A program made the translations under genes and the position numbers. Positions 50,268 through 58,399 of a stretch of DNA of 64,000 nt are shown here, piece by piece (the first letter of the stretch is position 1; each line of letters starts with the position of its first letter). Source of the stretch: Chloroflexota bacterium. GTDB lineage: Bacteria > Chloroflexota > Anaerolineae > Anaerolineales > Villigracilaceae. The DNA lies in the NCBI GenBank assembly GCA_016234555.1, contig JACRBJ010000065.1:124001-188000 (forward strand). The letters run 5' to 3'. The notes under the pieces were generated by a model, which did not search any database, was not told where the DNA came from, and saw only the letters and a list, made by a program, of their open reading frames with translations.

Positions 50268-52109
50268 ATGAAGTTACGCCATTCCATTCTGCTTGCAATT
50301 ATCGCGGTCGTTCTCACCGCCTGCAACTTCACCCTCGCGGAGGATGTCACGCCGCCGCCCGATTACAAGCCGCCCGCTCCCGCGCCGACGATGAGTCCGC
50401 TTTTCCCCGCCGCCGCGCCCGACCCCGCCAGCGGAGCCGCGCTCTACGCTGAAAATTGTGCGCCCTGTCACGGGGCAACCGGCATGGGCGACGGTCCGCA
50501 AGCCGCGATGCTGCAAGGTCAGGATGTGACCATCCCCGCGCTTGGCTCCGCTGAATTCGCGCAGGACAAAACTCCCGCCGCGTGGTATCAAATGGTCACG
50601 CAGGGCAACATCAAAAATTTCATGCCGCCCTTCTCCAGCCTCGACGACCAGCAGCGTTGGGACGTGGTCGCGTACGCGTTCACCCTGCACACCACGCCCG
50701 AACAAATCGAAAAAGGCAAATCGCTTTGCGGCGATTGCGCCCAATATTTCGGCTCGCAGGAGATGATGTCGGCTTTGTCTGAATCCGACCTCGTCAATTT
50801 GATGAAGAACGGCATGGGCGACGTCCCCGCTTTTGGGAAGGATTTTTCGGAGGATGACGCGCTGGCGGTTGCCGCCTACATCCGCAGCTTGACCTTTGCC
50901 CAACCGATTCCGCCGACAGTTGATTCCGCGACGGAGACTCCGGTCAACGCTGACAGCGGAACCCCGCTCCCCGAAGGCACATCCCAGCCTGGGGCGGAGT
51001 CCACGCCCGAGCCGATTAGCGGGGGAACGGTTTCAGGCTCCATCCAAAACCAGACCGGGACAGACCTTCCCAAAGATGTCAAAGTCACCTTGCGCGGCTA
51101 TGCCCATGGCGGCGATATGAGTACGGCGCCGGAGGAAGTGGTCACGCTCGAAGGAGTTCTCAACGATGACGGGACGTTTGTCTTTGCGGATGTCGATGTC
51201 AGCGAAGGACTCATCTTCCGCGCAGAAGCGACGATGGACGGGACCACCTACAGGTCGGACTTCGCCGTGGTCGAAGCGGGCATGACCGACGTCAGCCTGT
51301 CCGTGATCACGGTTTACGCGACCACGGAAGACCTGAGCGCGTTGAAGATCGACTCGCTGCAAATGTACTTCGATCTTGCAAACGCGGAAAACGCGCAGAT
51401 GTTCGCGGTGTATAACATCACGAACTCCAGCGATAAAACCGTGGTCGTAAAAGTTGGCGACGCGGCGGAGATTCCGTTCATTGCCTTCCCCGCAGGCGCG
51501 GAAGGTCTCGGCTACGAAGCCGCGCAGGGCAGCGCTCCCTTTATGGAGATCGACGGCGGTTTCGCCATGCCGCCCAGCGAAACGCCCTATGGTCTGATCG
51601 CTTATTCCTCCCTGCCCAACGCGAAGGAAATCCCCATTTCGCAGGCGGCGTTGCTGCCAATCGAAAAAATTACCCTGCTGCTCCCCGAAGGCGTGGAGGT
51701 GGAAGGCGATACCCTCATCGACGGCGGGACGCAGTCAATGACGGAATCGATGAACTTCCACGTCTACACCGCCAGCGGACTGGCGAAGGGCGAGACGCTC
51801 GATTTCACGCTGAAAGGCAAACCGCAGGAGACCGCCGTCAACCCCGACATCACCCAGAACAAGACCCTGCTCTTTGGCGTCGGCGGGCTGGGCGTGGCGC
51901 TCATCCTCGCGGGAGCATTTCTGTTCTGGCGCGACCGCAGGCGCGAGGAGGAACCCGACGAGGAGGAGGACGGAGATTTCCAGGACCCCGAGTCTCTCAT
52001 GGATGCCATCATCGCCCTCGACGACCTGCATCGCGCAGGCAAAATCCCCGACGAAGCTTATCAACGGCGGCGGGGTGAGTTGAAGGATGCGTTGAAGAGG
52101 AAGGCGTAG
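50268..52109 (+). CDS. Lipoprotein cytochrome c with beta domain, membrane anchor and SHOCT-like tail
   Basis: The protein has 613 aa. Lipobox LTAC, then a class I cytochrome c domain (YAENCAPCHGATGMGDGP; axial Met in KNFMPPF). A second helical unit has CGDCAQYFG but no His, so only one c-heme is expected; FSEDDALAVAAYIRSL closes it. Residues ~250-520 are beta-rich (carboxypeptidase-regulatory-like: SIQNQTGTDLPKDVKVTLRG). A membrane segment near 535 (FGVGGLGVALILAGAFLFW) leads to a cytoplasmic SHOCT-like helix (LMDAIIALDDLHRAGKIPDE). It is probably a client of the surrounding ccm genes. Confidence 0.85.
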   Translation: MKLRHSILLAIIAVVLTACNFTLAEDVTPPPDYKPPAPAPTMSPLFPAAAPDPASGAALYAENCAPCHGATGMGDGPQAAMLQGQDVTIPALGSAEFAQDKTPAAWYQMVTQGNIKNFMPPFSSLDDQQRWDVVAYAFTLHTTPEQIEKGKSLCGDCAQYFGSQEMMSALSESDLVNLMKNGMGDVPAFGKDFSEDDALAVAAYIRSLTFAQPIPPTVDSATETPVNADSGTPLPEGTSQPGAESTPEPISGGTVSGSIQNQTGTDLPKDVKVTLRGYAHGGDMSTAPEEVVTLEGVLNDDGTFVFADVDVSEGLIFRAEATMDGTTYRSDFAVVEAGMTDVSLSVITVYATTEDLSALKIDSLQMYFDLANAENAQMFAVYNITNSSDKTVVVKVGDAAEIPFIAFPAGAEGLGYEAAQGSAPFMEIDGGFAMPPSETPYGLIAYSSLPNAKEIPISQAALLPIEKITLLLPEGVEVEGDTLIDGGTQSMTESMNFHVYTASGLAKGETLDFTLKGKPQETAVNPDITQNKTLLFGVGGLGVALILAGAFLFWRDRRREEEPDEEEDGDFQDPESLMDAIIALDDLHRAGKIPDEAYQRRRGELKDALKRKA

Positions 52110-52184
52110 TAATTGGTAAATGGAGATTGGTAATTGGTGATTGAAACAAATTACCAATTACTAATCACTAATTACCCAATCACT
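52108..52184. repeat. ATTGGTAATTGGTGATTG / ATTACCAATTACTAATCAC dyad
   Basis: TAATTGGTAAATGGAGATTG and GTAATTGGTGATTG face TTACCAATTACTAATCACTA and ATTACCC. The element fills the gap before ccmA. The GGTAATTGGT word also occurs inside mutL (7629-7650). Confidence 0.8.
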
Positions 52185-52190
52185 TCAAAC

Positions 52191-52901
52191 ATGATTACCG
52201 TCAAGAAGCTTGTAAAACGTTTCGGTCTCAAAGTCATCCTGCGCGGATTGGATTTCTCGGTTCAGCAGGGTGAGTTTGTGGCGCTGCTCGGTCCAAACGG
52301 GGCGGGCAAGACCACTTTTCTGAGAATCCTCGCTTCGCTCTCGCGCCCTTCGCTGGGACAGGTGCAGGTGGCTGGTCATCAACTGCCGAATGAGGCGGCG
52401 CAAGTTCGCGCGAAGTTGGGAGTCGTCTCGCACATGCCGCTGCTCTATCCCGATCTGACTGCCGAGGAAAATTTGCAGTTCTACGCCAGCATGTATGGCA
52501 TAGCAGATTCCCAATTACGAATCACCGAGGTTCTGGACATGGTCGGCTTGGAAAACCGCCGCAAGGATTTGGTGCGAACCTTCTCGCGCGGAATGCAGCA
52601 GCGGCTTGCCATCGGGCGCGCCGTCATCCACAACCCCGAAGTGATGCTGTTCGACGAGCCGTACACGGGTCTCGACCAGGACGCTTCCGAAATGCTGGAT
52701 GAAGTCCTGCGCTCCGTTGCCGCCGAAGGGCGGACGGTGGTGATGACCTCGCACGACCTCGCCCGCGCCGAAGACCTTGCCACCCGCTTCGACATCCTCT
52801 CACGTGGTGTGATCGCCGCCTCCGCCAAACGCGAAGACCTGCGCGATACAAATCTGCTTGTGTTTTACAAGCAATCCCTGGACTCGTATTCCGCTAGCTA
52901 G
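52191..52901 (+). CDS. ccmA: Heme exporter ATP-binding protein CcmA
   Basis: The start at 52191 follows the repeat; a longer frame to 52134 is encoded by repeat DNA. The protein has 236 aa: GPNGAGKTTFLRIL, FSRGMQQRLAIGRAVI, VMLFDEPYTGLDQD, VVMTSHDLARA. CcmA with CcmB and CcmC releases heme-loaded CcmE. No clear Shine-Dalgarno. Confidence 0.93.
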   Translation: MITVKKLVKRFGLKVILRGLDFSVQQGEFVALLGPNGAGKTTFLRILASLSRPSLGQVQVAGHQLPNEAAQVRAKLGVVSHMPLLYPDLTAEENLQFYASMYGIADSQLRITEVLDMVGLENRRKDLVRTFSRGMQQRLAIGRAVIHNPEVMLFDEPYTGLDQDASEMLDEVLRSVAAEGRTVVMTSHDLARAEDLATRFDILSRGVIAASAKREDLRDTNLLVFYKQSLDSYSAS

Positions 52902-52934
52902 GCAGAGCATCCTATTCACAACGAAAGGTATGGA

Positions 52935-53315
52935 ATGATGACCGTTGATCTAAAAGCCCTCATAGTTGATTGGCTTACTCGCGCATCGAAGACGGACGTT
53001 CCGCAGGAAGTTGTTGGACTCAATGTTGGCCTTTTCGAGACCCCTGACAGTTATACTTTGTACCTCGCGTGTTGTGATGTTTTTGATGAAAACGATGGCG
53101 ATTGGGCGTGCTCAGAGTGCTATGAGCATCCTTTACGTTATCTTGAAATACCAAGCCTTAAGACAGTTTATCCCCAGTGGGATGATTTTCAAGAAGCCGT
53201 GGTTGCAGCAATTAAGCCATACATAGAGTCAGATTCTCTTCAAGGCAAATGGTTTGGCAGAATGAAAGGCATTACCGTTGGCTTTGATGATGGAGATTTA
53301 ATCAGAATCAAATGA
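52935..53315 (+). CDS. Unrecognised acidic protein interrupting ccmA and ccmB
   Basis: The protein has 126 aa, soluble and acidic. Visible features: LKALIVDWLTRASKTDVPQE, two Cys pairs (LACC, ACSEC) and DGDLIRIK at the end. I do not recognise the family. ACGAAAGG lies before tandem ATG codons. It is more AT-rich than the flanking ccm genes, and ccmA and ccmB are usually adjacent, so it was probably inserted. No repeats bound it clearly. Confidence 0.6.
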   Translation: MMTVDLKALIVDWLTRASKTDVPQEVVGLNVGLFETPDSYTLYLACCDVFDENDGDWACSECYEHPLRYLEIPSLKTVYPQWDDFQEAVVAAIKPYIESDSLQGKWFGRMKGITVGFDDGDLIRIK

Positions 53316-53379
53316 GATTTGCGGATGTTTACGCATTTGCACAGAATTCCATCTAATAACCTCACTACTAATTAACTTG

Positions 53380-54066
53380 ATGAACAAATCCACTCCATCC
53401 CTCTGGAAAGCCACCTTCGCCATCGTCCGCAAAGACCTCGCCGCTGAACTACGCTCCTTCGAGCTGATTTCCGCCATGCTGGTCTTTTCGCTGCTGGTCA
53501 TCATCATCTTCAACTTTGCGCTGGAACTGGATGTGAAGGTGCGGCAGTCCGTCACCGCTGGCGTGCTATGGACAACCTTTGCCTTCGCAGGTACGCTCGG
53601 ACTCAACCGCTCCATGTCCACCGAAAAAGATCGCGGCTGCATGGACGGTCTCCTGCTCGCCCCCGTGGACCGCTCCGCGATTTACTTCGGCAAAGCCATC
53701 AGCAACCTGGTCTTCATGTTGATCGTCGAAGCGTTCGTGCTGCCGATTTACAGCATGTTGTACAACGTGAACCTCTTCCGCCTCGACCTGCTTAGCGTGA
53801 TTCTGCTTGGCTCGATTGGCTACACCGCCGTCGGGACTCTGCTCTCGGCGATGTCGGTCCAGACCCGCACCCGCGAAGTGCTTCTGCCGATTCTGCTCTT
53901 CCCCGTTGCCATTCCCGTCTTGCTGGCGGCGGTCAAAGTCAGCAACGGACTGCTGGCAGGCGCGGAATTTTCCGAAGTCCTCACCCCGTTCAATATCCTC
54001 CTCGTCTATGACCTTGTCTTCATCGCCGTCGCGTTTATGCTGTTCGACTATGTGGTGGAGGAGTGA
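53380..54066 (+). CDS. ccmB: Heme exporter permease CcmB
   Basis: The protein has 228 aa from ATG 53380 (TTG 53377 is the preceding codon). About six membrane segments; FAGTLGLNRSMSTEKDRGCMDGLL and DRSAIYFGKAISNLVFML are typical CcmB. It forms the ABC complex with CcmA. No Shine-Dalgarno is visible, which may reflect the disturbance upstream. Confidence 0.92.
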   Translation: MNKSTPSLWKATFAIVRKDLAAELRSFELISAMLVFSLLVIIIFNFALELDVKVRQSVTAGVLWTTFAFAGTLGLNRSMSTEKDRGCMDGLLLAPVDRSAIYFGKAISNLVFMLIVEAFVLPIYSMLYNVNLFRLDLLSVILLGSIGYTAVGTLLSAMSVQTRTREVLLPILLFPVAIPVLLAAVKVSNGLLAGAEFSEVLTPFNILLVYDLVFIAVAFMLFDYVVEE

Positions 54067-54145
54067 TGTGATTCAGCGAATCAACGAGTCAGCGATTCGG
54101 CGAGTCAACAATCGGCAATCGTAAATCTGAAATCGTAAATCTTTA
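54067..54145. repeat. CGATTCGGCGAGTCAACAAT word tract
   Basis: The ccmB-ccmC gap is built from variations of (A/C)GATTC(A/G)GCGA, GAGTCA and AATCGTAAATC. It is not a clean dyad but a chain of similar words like the other ccm gaps. It ends at the ccmC ribosome binding site CAGGAG. Confidence 0.7.
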
Positions 54146-54157
54146 TCAGGAGTTCAA

Positions 54158-54853
54158 ATGCAACCCAAACCAACCGCACTCAAAATTCTAGATGTCGTAT
54201 CCATTATCGTGCTTGCAATTTCCACCTATCTGGCGCTTTTCTTTGCTCCCACCGAACAGGTGATGGGACAGGTCCAGCGCGTGTTTTATTTCCACATCGG
54301 CACCGCCTGGGTGGGACTGCTCGGCTTCGTCCTCGCCGCCGCTTCGGGAATCATCTACCTCGTCACCAAGGACATGAAATGGGACAGGTTTGAGGTCGCC
54401 CTGGTCGAAGTCAGCGCGATGTTCTTCTTCCTGACCATTGTCCTCGGCTCCATCTGGGCGCGTCCCGCCTGGAATACCTGGTGGACCTGGGACCCGCGCC
54501 TGACCACCGCCGCCGTCACCGAGTTGATCTACGTTGCCTACTTCATGCTCCGCGCAGGAATCGAAGACCCCGAAAAACGCGCGCGCTTCGGCGCGGTCTA
54601 CACCCTGCTGGGCGGGATCAGCGCCCCAATCACCTTCATGGTCATCCGCCTGTTCCGCTCCATCCACCCCGTCGTCGTCGGCGCGGCAAACGCCAACCAG
54701 GACAAGCTCAGCATGACGCCCGACATGAAGGTCGCCTTCTTCTTCGCCCTCTTCGCCTTCACCGTCATCTTCATCGACCTGATGTGGCATCGCATCCGCC
54801 TCGGCGCGTTGGAAGAAAAAGTCGAACAACTCAAACTCAAAGTCTCGATGTAA
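54158..54853 (+). CDS. ccmC: Heme handling protein CcmC
   Basis: The protein has 231 aa with six membrane segments. The Trp-rich loop WARPAWNTWWTWDPRLT and outer His residues (VFYFHIGTAW; FRSIHPVVV) bind heme for transfer to CcmE. CAGGAG precedes the ATG. Very typical length. Confidence 0.95.
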   Translation: MQPKPTALKILDVVSIIVLAISTYLALFFAPTEQVMGQVQRVFYFHIGTAWVGLLGFVLAAASGIIYLVTKDMKWDRFEVALVEVSAMFFFLTIVLGSIWARPAWNTWWTWDPRLTTAAVTELIYVAYFMLRAGIEDPEKRARFGAVYTLLGGISAPITFMVIRLFRSIHPVVVGAANANQDKLSMTPDMKVAFFFALFAFTVIFIDLMWHRIRLGALEEKVEQLKLKVSM

Positions 54854-54865
54854 TTGGAGAATCCC

Positions 54866-55024
54866 ATGGAAACCCCCGATACCTCAACCTACATGATCGC
54901 CGGCTTCGTCATCAGCTTCGTCACCCTCGGACTCTACGTCCTCAGCTTGTACATCCGCAACCGCAACCTCCAGCGGGACGCCGAGACCCTCGAATCGCTG
55001 GATAAACTGCCGGCAAAAAAGTAA
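54866..55024 (+). CDS. ccmD: CcmD-like small membrane protein
   Basis: A 52-aa protein with one membrane segment (STYMIAGFVISFVTLGLYVL, then SLYIRNRN) followed by a charged helix (LQRDAETLESLDKL), the pattern of CcmD, which releases holo-CcmE from CcmABC. It starts 12 nt after ccmC with TTGGAG before the ATG. It is too short for many gene callers. With it the system I set is complete. Assignment rests on position and topology, since CcmD sequences are poorly conserved. Confidence 0.8.
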   Translation: METPDTSTYMIAGFVISFVTLGLYVLSLYIRNRNLQRDAETLESLDKLPAKK

Positions 55025-55045
55025 TGTAAAAACTGTCACAAATCA

Positions 55046-55078
55046 AAAAAGTCCGCTTATAATTGAAGTGGACTTTTT
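55046..55078 (+). terminator. Terminator at the end of the ccm cluster, overlapping a -10 box
   Basis: AAAAAGTCCGCTT (55046-55058) pairs with AAGTGGACTTTTT (55066-55078), one G-T pair, loop ATAATTG. A TATAAT (55058-55063) is inside the loop and could start the next transcript. Confidence 0.75.
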
Positions 55079-55085
55079 AATTTTG

Positions 55086-56723
55086 ATGAGACGCTACTGG
55101 GTTCTCGGACTGCTCTCGATCATCCTCGCCCTCAATGGTATGGCATTCACGCGCCAGAACTCATCCGCTCCCAACGCGGATCTTGCCTCCGCGCCTGCCG
55201 CCAATACACCGCCCGGTCCCGACAGGTTTGCGGTCGTCACTGTCGAATATACAGCCTTCGAGTGGGCGCTGGCGCCCTGGAAGTCGCAAAAACCGCTTTG
55301 CACCCTGATCATCGACCACGAAGGCGTACCGCTTCCCGGGGAAATCTACAGGTTTTGCGGTGAAGACATCTACGACACGTGGATTATCCAGGAACCCTGC
55401 CACGAAAAAAATAAAAGAACCTGCGAGGGATATTACGTCCACCTGACGGACAGTTACCTGGAGGAAAAGGACATCCCGATGGAATTGGAACCTGCCACCG
55501 CGTGGATTTCCCTCGAAGATTGCGAGCCTGTGGCGAGCACCTCCACCAACGTCTGCGAAAGCCAGCCGACTCTCGTCATCACAGGACAGGAACCCCTACA
55601 GGACGAATCCATCACCCGTATCGAAGGAACCTACAACGGCGAGTCCTTTGACTGCAATGGCGACACCTGCAAATTCCGTATTGTGGAAACGGAAGAGGAG
55701 GGCGTGCCCGTCGAATTCTGGTCGTACTCCACCTATGGAGACAGCAGCGTCGTTCACACCGCCCAAGTCCGCGTGCGAAAAGCCGATGAAGGCGACCCCG
55801 ATCAACTGTATTGGTACGTGGATGTGCTGTCCTCGCAGTGGGATGGTCAGACGGTTGCCACCTGCTCGGATTCGTGGAATGTCTTCCCGCCTGTTGGCGG
55901 ACCTCCCAAGTGGCTGACCACTCCCAAGAAAAGCGAAGACCTCAGCAGCGAAATTCCCTACACCTATCTCGCCGCAAACCTGATCCGCCAGGGGGCGGTG
56001 GATGCGAGTTCCTGTCCCGACGGCGGGTTGACGCCCGACGGCGGAGTCAACCAGTGCGGGCTGGAGGCGGCGCGACCAGCCGTCATCGAGTGGCAAAACC
56101 AGTTCGATGAGTTGATCCTGACCACAGCGCAGGACACAGCCATCCCGGCGCGGCTGCTCAAGAACATATTCGCGCGTGAAAGCCAGTTCTGGCCCGCCAT
56201 ATATGAGGGAATCCTGGACGTGGGGCTGGGTCAACTGACGGAGAACGGCGCGGATACAACCCTGTTCTGGAACGACTCGTTCTACGAACAGTTTTGTCCG
56301 CTGGTCTATCCCGAAGGCGTCTGCGGGGGCGGATACATGCACCTGAACGAGGAACAACAGTTGTTGCTGCGGCGCGCGCTGGTGGGAAGCGTCAACGCCA
56401 TCTGCGAAGACTGCCCGCTGGGGATCGACCTGACGCGGGCGGATTTCTCGATAACAGTTTTTGCCCACACCATGGTCGCCAACTGTAAACAGACGGGACA
56501 GGTGATCGAGAACTATACCGGTGAGACGCCGGGCGAAGTTGCCTCCTTCGAGGATTTGTGGAAGTTTACGCTGGTCAATTACAACGCGGGCGGAGGATGT
56601 CTCGCGGAAGACGTCACCCGCGCCCAGGGCGAAGGGCTGGACCTGACCTGGGACAACGTCTCTCCCTTCTTCACCGGCGCTTGTTCCGGCGCTGTGGATT
56701 ACGTCAACGATATCAGCAGATGA
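55086..56723 (+). CDS. Secreted lytic-transglycosylase-like protein
   Basis: ATG 55086 is preferred; a GTG at 55068 lies in the terminator stem. The protein has 545 aa with signal sequence RRYWVLGLLSIILALNGMAF. The first ~330 residues are Cys-containing beta-type and unrecognised. Residues ~355-540 resemble an SLT-type muramidase: PARLLKNIFARESQFWP (catalytic Glu), VGLGQLTENGADTTLFW and LWKFTLVNYNAGGGCL. It would cut or bind peptidoglycan. Its last 31 codons are duplicated, diverged, at 57623-57715. Confidence 0.78.
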   Translation: MRRYWVLGLLSIILALNGMAFTRQNSSAPNADLASAPAANTPPGPDRFAVVTVEYTAFEWALAPWKSQKPLCTLIIDHEGVPLPGEIYRFCGEDIYDTWIIQEPCHEKNKRTCEGYYVHLTDSYLEEKDIPMELEPATAWISLEDCEPVASTSTNVCESQPTLVITGQEPLQDESITRIEGTYNGESFDCNGDTCKFRIVETEEEGVPVEFWSYSTYGDSSVVHTAQVRVRKADEGDPDQLYWYVDVLSSQWDGQTVATCSDSWNVFPPVGGPPKWLTTPKKSEDLSSEIPYTYLAANLIRQGAVDASSCPDGGLTPDGGVNQCGLEAARPAVIEWQNQFDELILTTAQDTAIPARLLKNIFARESQFWPAIYEGILDVGLGQLTENGADTTLFWNDSFYEQFCPLVYPEGVCGGGYMHLNEEQQLLLRRALVGSVNAICEDCPLGIDLTRADFSITVFAHTMVANCKQTGQVIENYTGETPGEVASFEDLWKFTLVNYNAGGGCLAEDVTRAQGEGLDLTWDNVSPFFTGACSGAVDYVNDISR

Positions 56724-56776
56724 CGTTAATAGTGGGGCGGCTTTCATAAGCAATATTCAAAGACAAAGTGGAGAAT

Positions 56777-57544
56777 ATGCTAACTGAAAAAGAATTTATT
56801 CCTGTTTGGTGTGAAAATTGCAACCGTCAAGGAGTTGTTTTTATTCACGACGCCGAAGAACCCTGCTTTGTTGTTTGTAAAACCTGCGGATGGGAAACTT
56901 CGCAAGTTTGGTGCCCAAAGTGTGGAATGGGTGGAGGTTTTGTAGAAGAAATTAGCAAGCGTCCAAAGAGTTGGAATTGCCCTGCATGCAAAACTTTGTA
57001 TCAACTTCCACAAGGGTTTTACAAAAAGTCAGTTGAGTTAACTGTTGATAAAGATTTGCCTGACGATGTTCGCAAGCAAGTATTCCCCAATAGAAATACT
57101 TTTAATAAAATCGAGAATGCTTTTAGATTTTTGTTTACCGTCGTTTCATTTGCAGGCTTAATTGTTTCAGCTGTCCTACATTTCATGTTTCTTGCAAATG
57201 GCGTCCGATATAAAGAGATTGAGCCAATCGTATTTATTGCCGTTGGAATAATGTTTATGTTAAATTACCGCAGGCTCAGTTTCTACTTTCGTCGTTTGTC
57301 ATGGCATGGCAAAATAATGCCTATCGCGATTCTTTGTTACGGCTTTTGGCATTTATTCACTAGCCCTTTTGGCGCGTTGAACGAATTGCCTGCAAACTTG
57401 CGTGAACTTTCCATTTATCACCAAGCGATTTTTATGCAAAGTCTTATGGTCGCTGGATATACATTCTTTTGTTACTATTGGTTCTATATAAATCAGGAAC
57501 ATGCTAAAAATAACGCCGCCCAACAAAGTGCGCACATGACGTGA
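56777..57544 (+). CDS. AT-rich cassette gene 1: zinc-ribbon membrane protein
   Basis: The protein has 255 aa from ATG 56777 (GTGGAG just before). The N-terminal third has four Cys pairs (WCENCN, CKTCG, WCPKCG, NCPACK), probably two zinc ribbons. Four membrane segments follow (FLFTVVSFAGLIVSAVLHFMF; IVFIAVGIMFMLNY; IMPIAILCYGFWHLF; SLMVAGYTFFCYYWFYI). No named family recognised. Codon use is strongly AT-biased against its neighbours. Its last codons overlap an attC-like site at 57518, as in integron cassettes. Confidence 0.7.
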   Translation: MLTEKEFIPVWCENCNRQGVVFIHDAEEPCFVVCKTCGWETSQVWCPKCGMGGGFVEEISKRPKSWNCPACKTLYQLPQGFYKKSVELTVDKDLPDDVRKQVFPNRNTFNKIENAFRFLFTVVSFAGLIVSAVLHFMFLANGVRYKEIEPIVFIAVGIMFMLNYRRLSFYFRRLSWHGKIMPIAILCYGFWHLFTSPFGALNELPANLRELSIYHQAIFMQSLMVAGYTFFCYYWFYINQEHAKNNAAQQSAHMT

Positions 57545-57622
57545 GGGATGCTTCGCGTCAAGTATTTCGCTTCGAGTTTTCCTGCTCCCAAACACGCCGC
57601 TTCGCGGCAGTCCACGCCCGCA
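57518..57622 (+). mobile_element. attC-like site of cassette 1 (3' half replaced)
   Basis: Begins GCCCAACAAAGTGCGCAC at the end of the gene and shares GCCCAACAAAG, ATGCTTCGCGTCAAG and TTTTCCTG with the site at 58400. GCCCAAC fits the attC R-box RYYYAAC. The expected inverse GTTGGGC is not at its end but appears at 57723-57729 after the duplicated gene fragment. Confidence 0.5.
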
Positions 57623-57715
57623 GGAGGGCTGGAGCTAACATGGGACAATATCTCTCCCTTCTTCACCGGCGCCTGTTCCGGCGCTGCGAATTACGTCAAC
57701 GACATCAGCCGCTGA
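57623..57715 (+). pseudogene. Duplicated 3' end of the transglycosylase-like gene
   Basis: A 31-codon fragment ending in TGA reads GGLELTWDNISPFFTGACSG plus AANYVNDISR. It matches the true gene end 56631-56723 at about 81 of 93 bases by hand count and 25 of 30 residues, many changes being silent. It has no start and cannot be a gene. The matching stretch ends near TAGTTGGGC here and TAGTGGGGC there. Confidence 0.85.
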
Positions 57716-57788
57716 GTTGATAGTTGGGCTGTAGTTCAATGGAAAACACAAGCAAATGCCGCACTAACTGCATCCAAGTAAAATTCTT

Positions 57789-58337
57789 ATGATGATACCT
57801 TTTCTGCTTTTCCTTTTGACCATTATTATTCTTGGAGGACTTATTTACCTATATCTTCGCAAAGAACAAGGCAAGACACTAATACCCAAAGATAAATACG
57901 ACGAGGCATGGGACGAATTTTACAATCAACGAAAAAAGATGGTATCCAAAACTTCTTTATCGGTGCTGTTAGTTATAACCAGTATATGTAGCATATTTGT
58001 ACGATTCCCTGGTCCTTTTCCTGATCCTTTGATATATTTTGTTTTAACTTTTACTTATGCAAGTATTATAGGGATTTCACTCTTGATTCATATAATTATA
58101 CATATATTCGTGATATTACGCGCGGAACGGGTTAAGCCAGCATTAGTTTATTTTTCCCACATCTTTTTACTTCTCTTTTTTTCAACTCAAAATCCAATTT
58201 TTACCGATTTCTACAATGGACTTTCGTTGATTGGCAGAAATATTATTTATGTACTAGGATTTAGTTTGTTTTGGGCTTCTGCTATTTTGCTCTTTTTTTC
58301 ATGGATCATTTTGTATAACCAGCCTGAAACATCCTAA
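57789..58337 (+). CDS. AT-rich cassette gene 2: integral membrane protein
   Basis: The protein has 182 aa and about five membrane segments (MIPFLLFLLTIIILGGLIYL; SLSVLLVITSICSIFV; YASIIGISLLIHIIIHIFVI; ALVYFSHIFLLLFF; LGFSLFWASAILLFFSWIIL). No family recognised. Strong AT bias. Tandem ATG start without Shine-Dalgarno; TAAAAT (57779-57784) lies 7 nt before the second ATG. It is followed by an attC-like site at 58400. Confidence 0.65.
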   Translation: MMIPFLLFLLTIIILGGLIYLYLRKEQGKTLIPKDKYDEAWDEFYNQRKKMVSKTSLSVLLVITSICSIFVRFPGPFPDPLIYFVLTFTYASIIGISLLIHIIIHIFVILRAERVKPALVYFSHIFLLLFFSTQNPIFTDFYNGLSLIGRNIIYVLGFSLFWASAILLFFSWIILYNQPETS

Positions 58338-58399
58338 AGCATTGCAAAAACTTGAACAGTATGAGTTGACCGCTTTCAATATCAGTTCACATAAAAACA

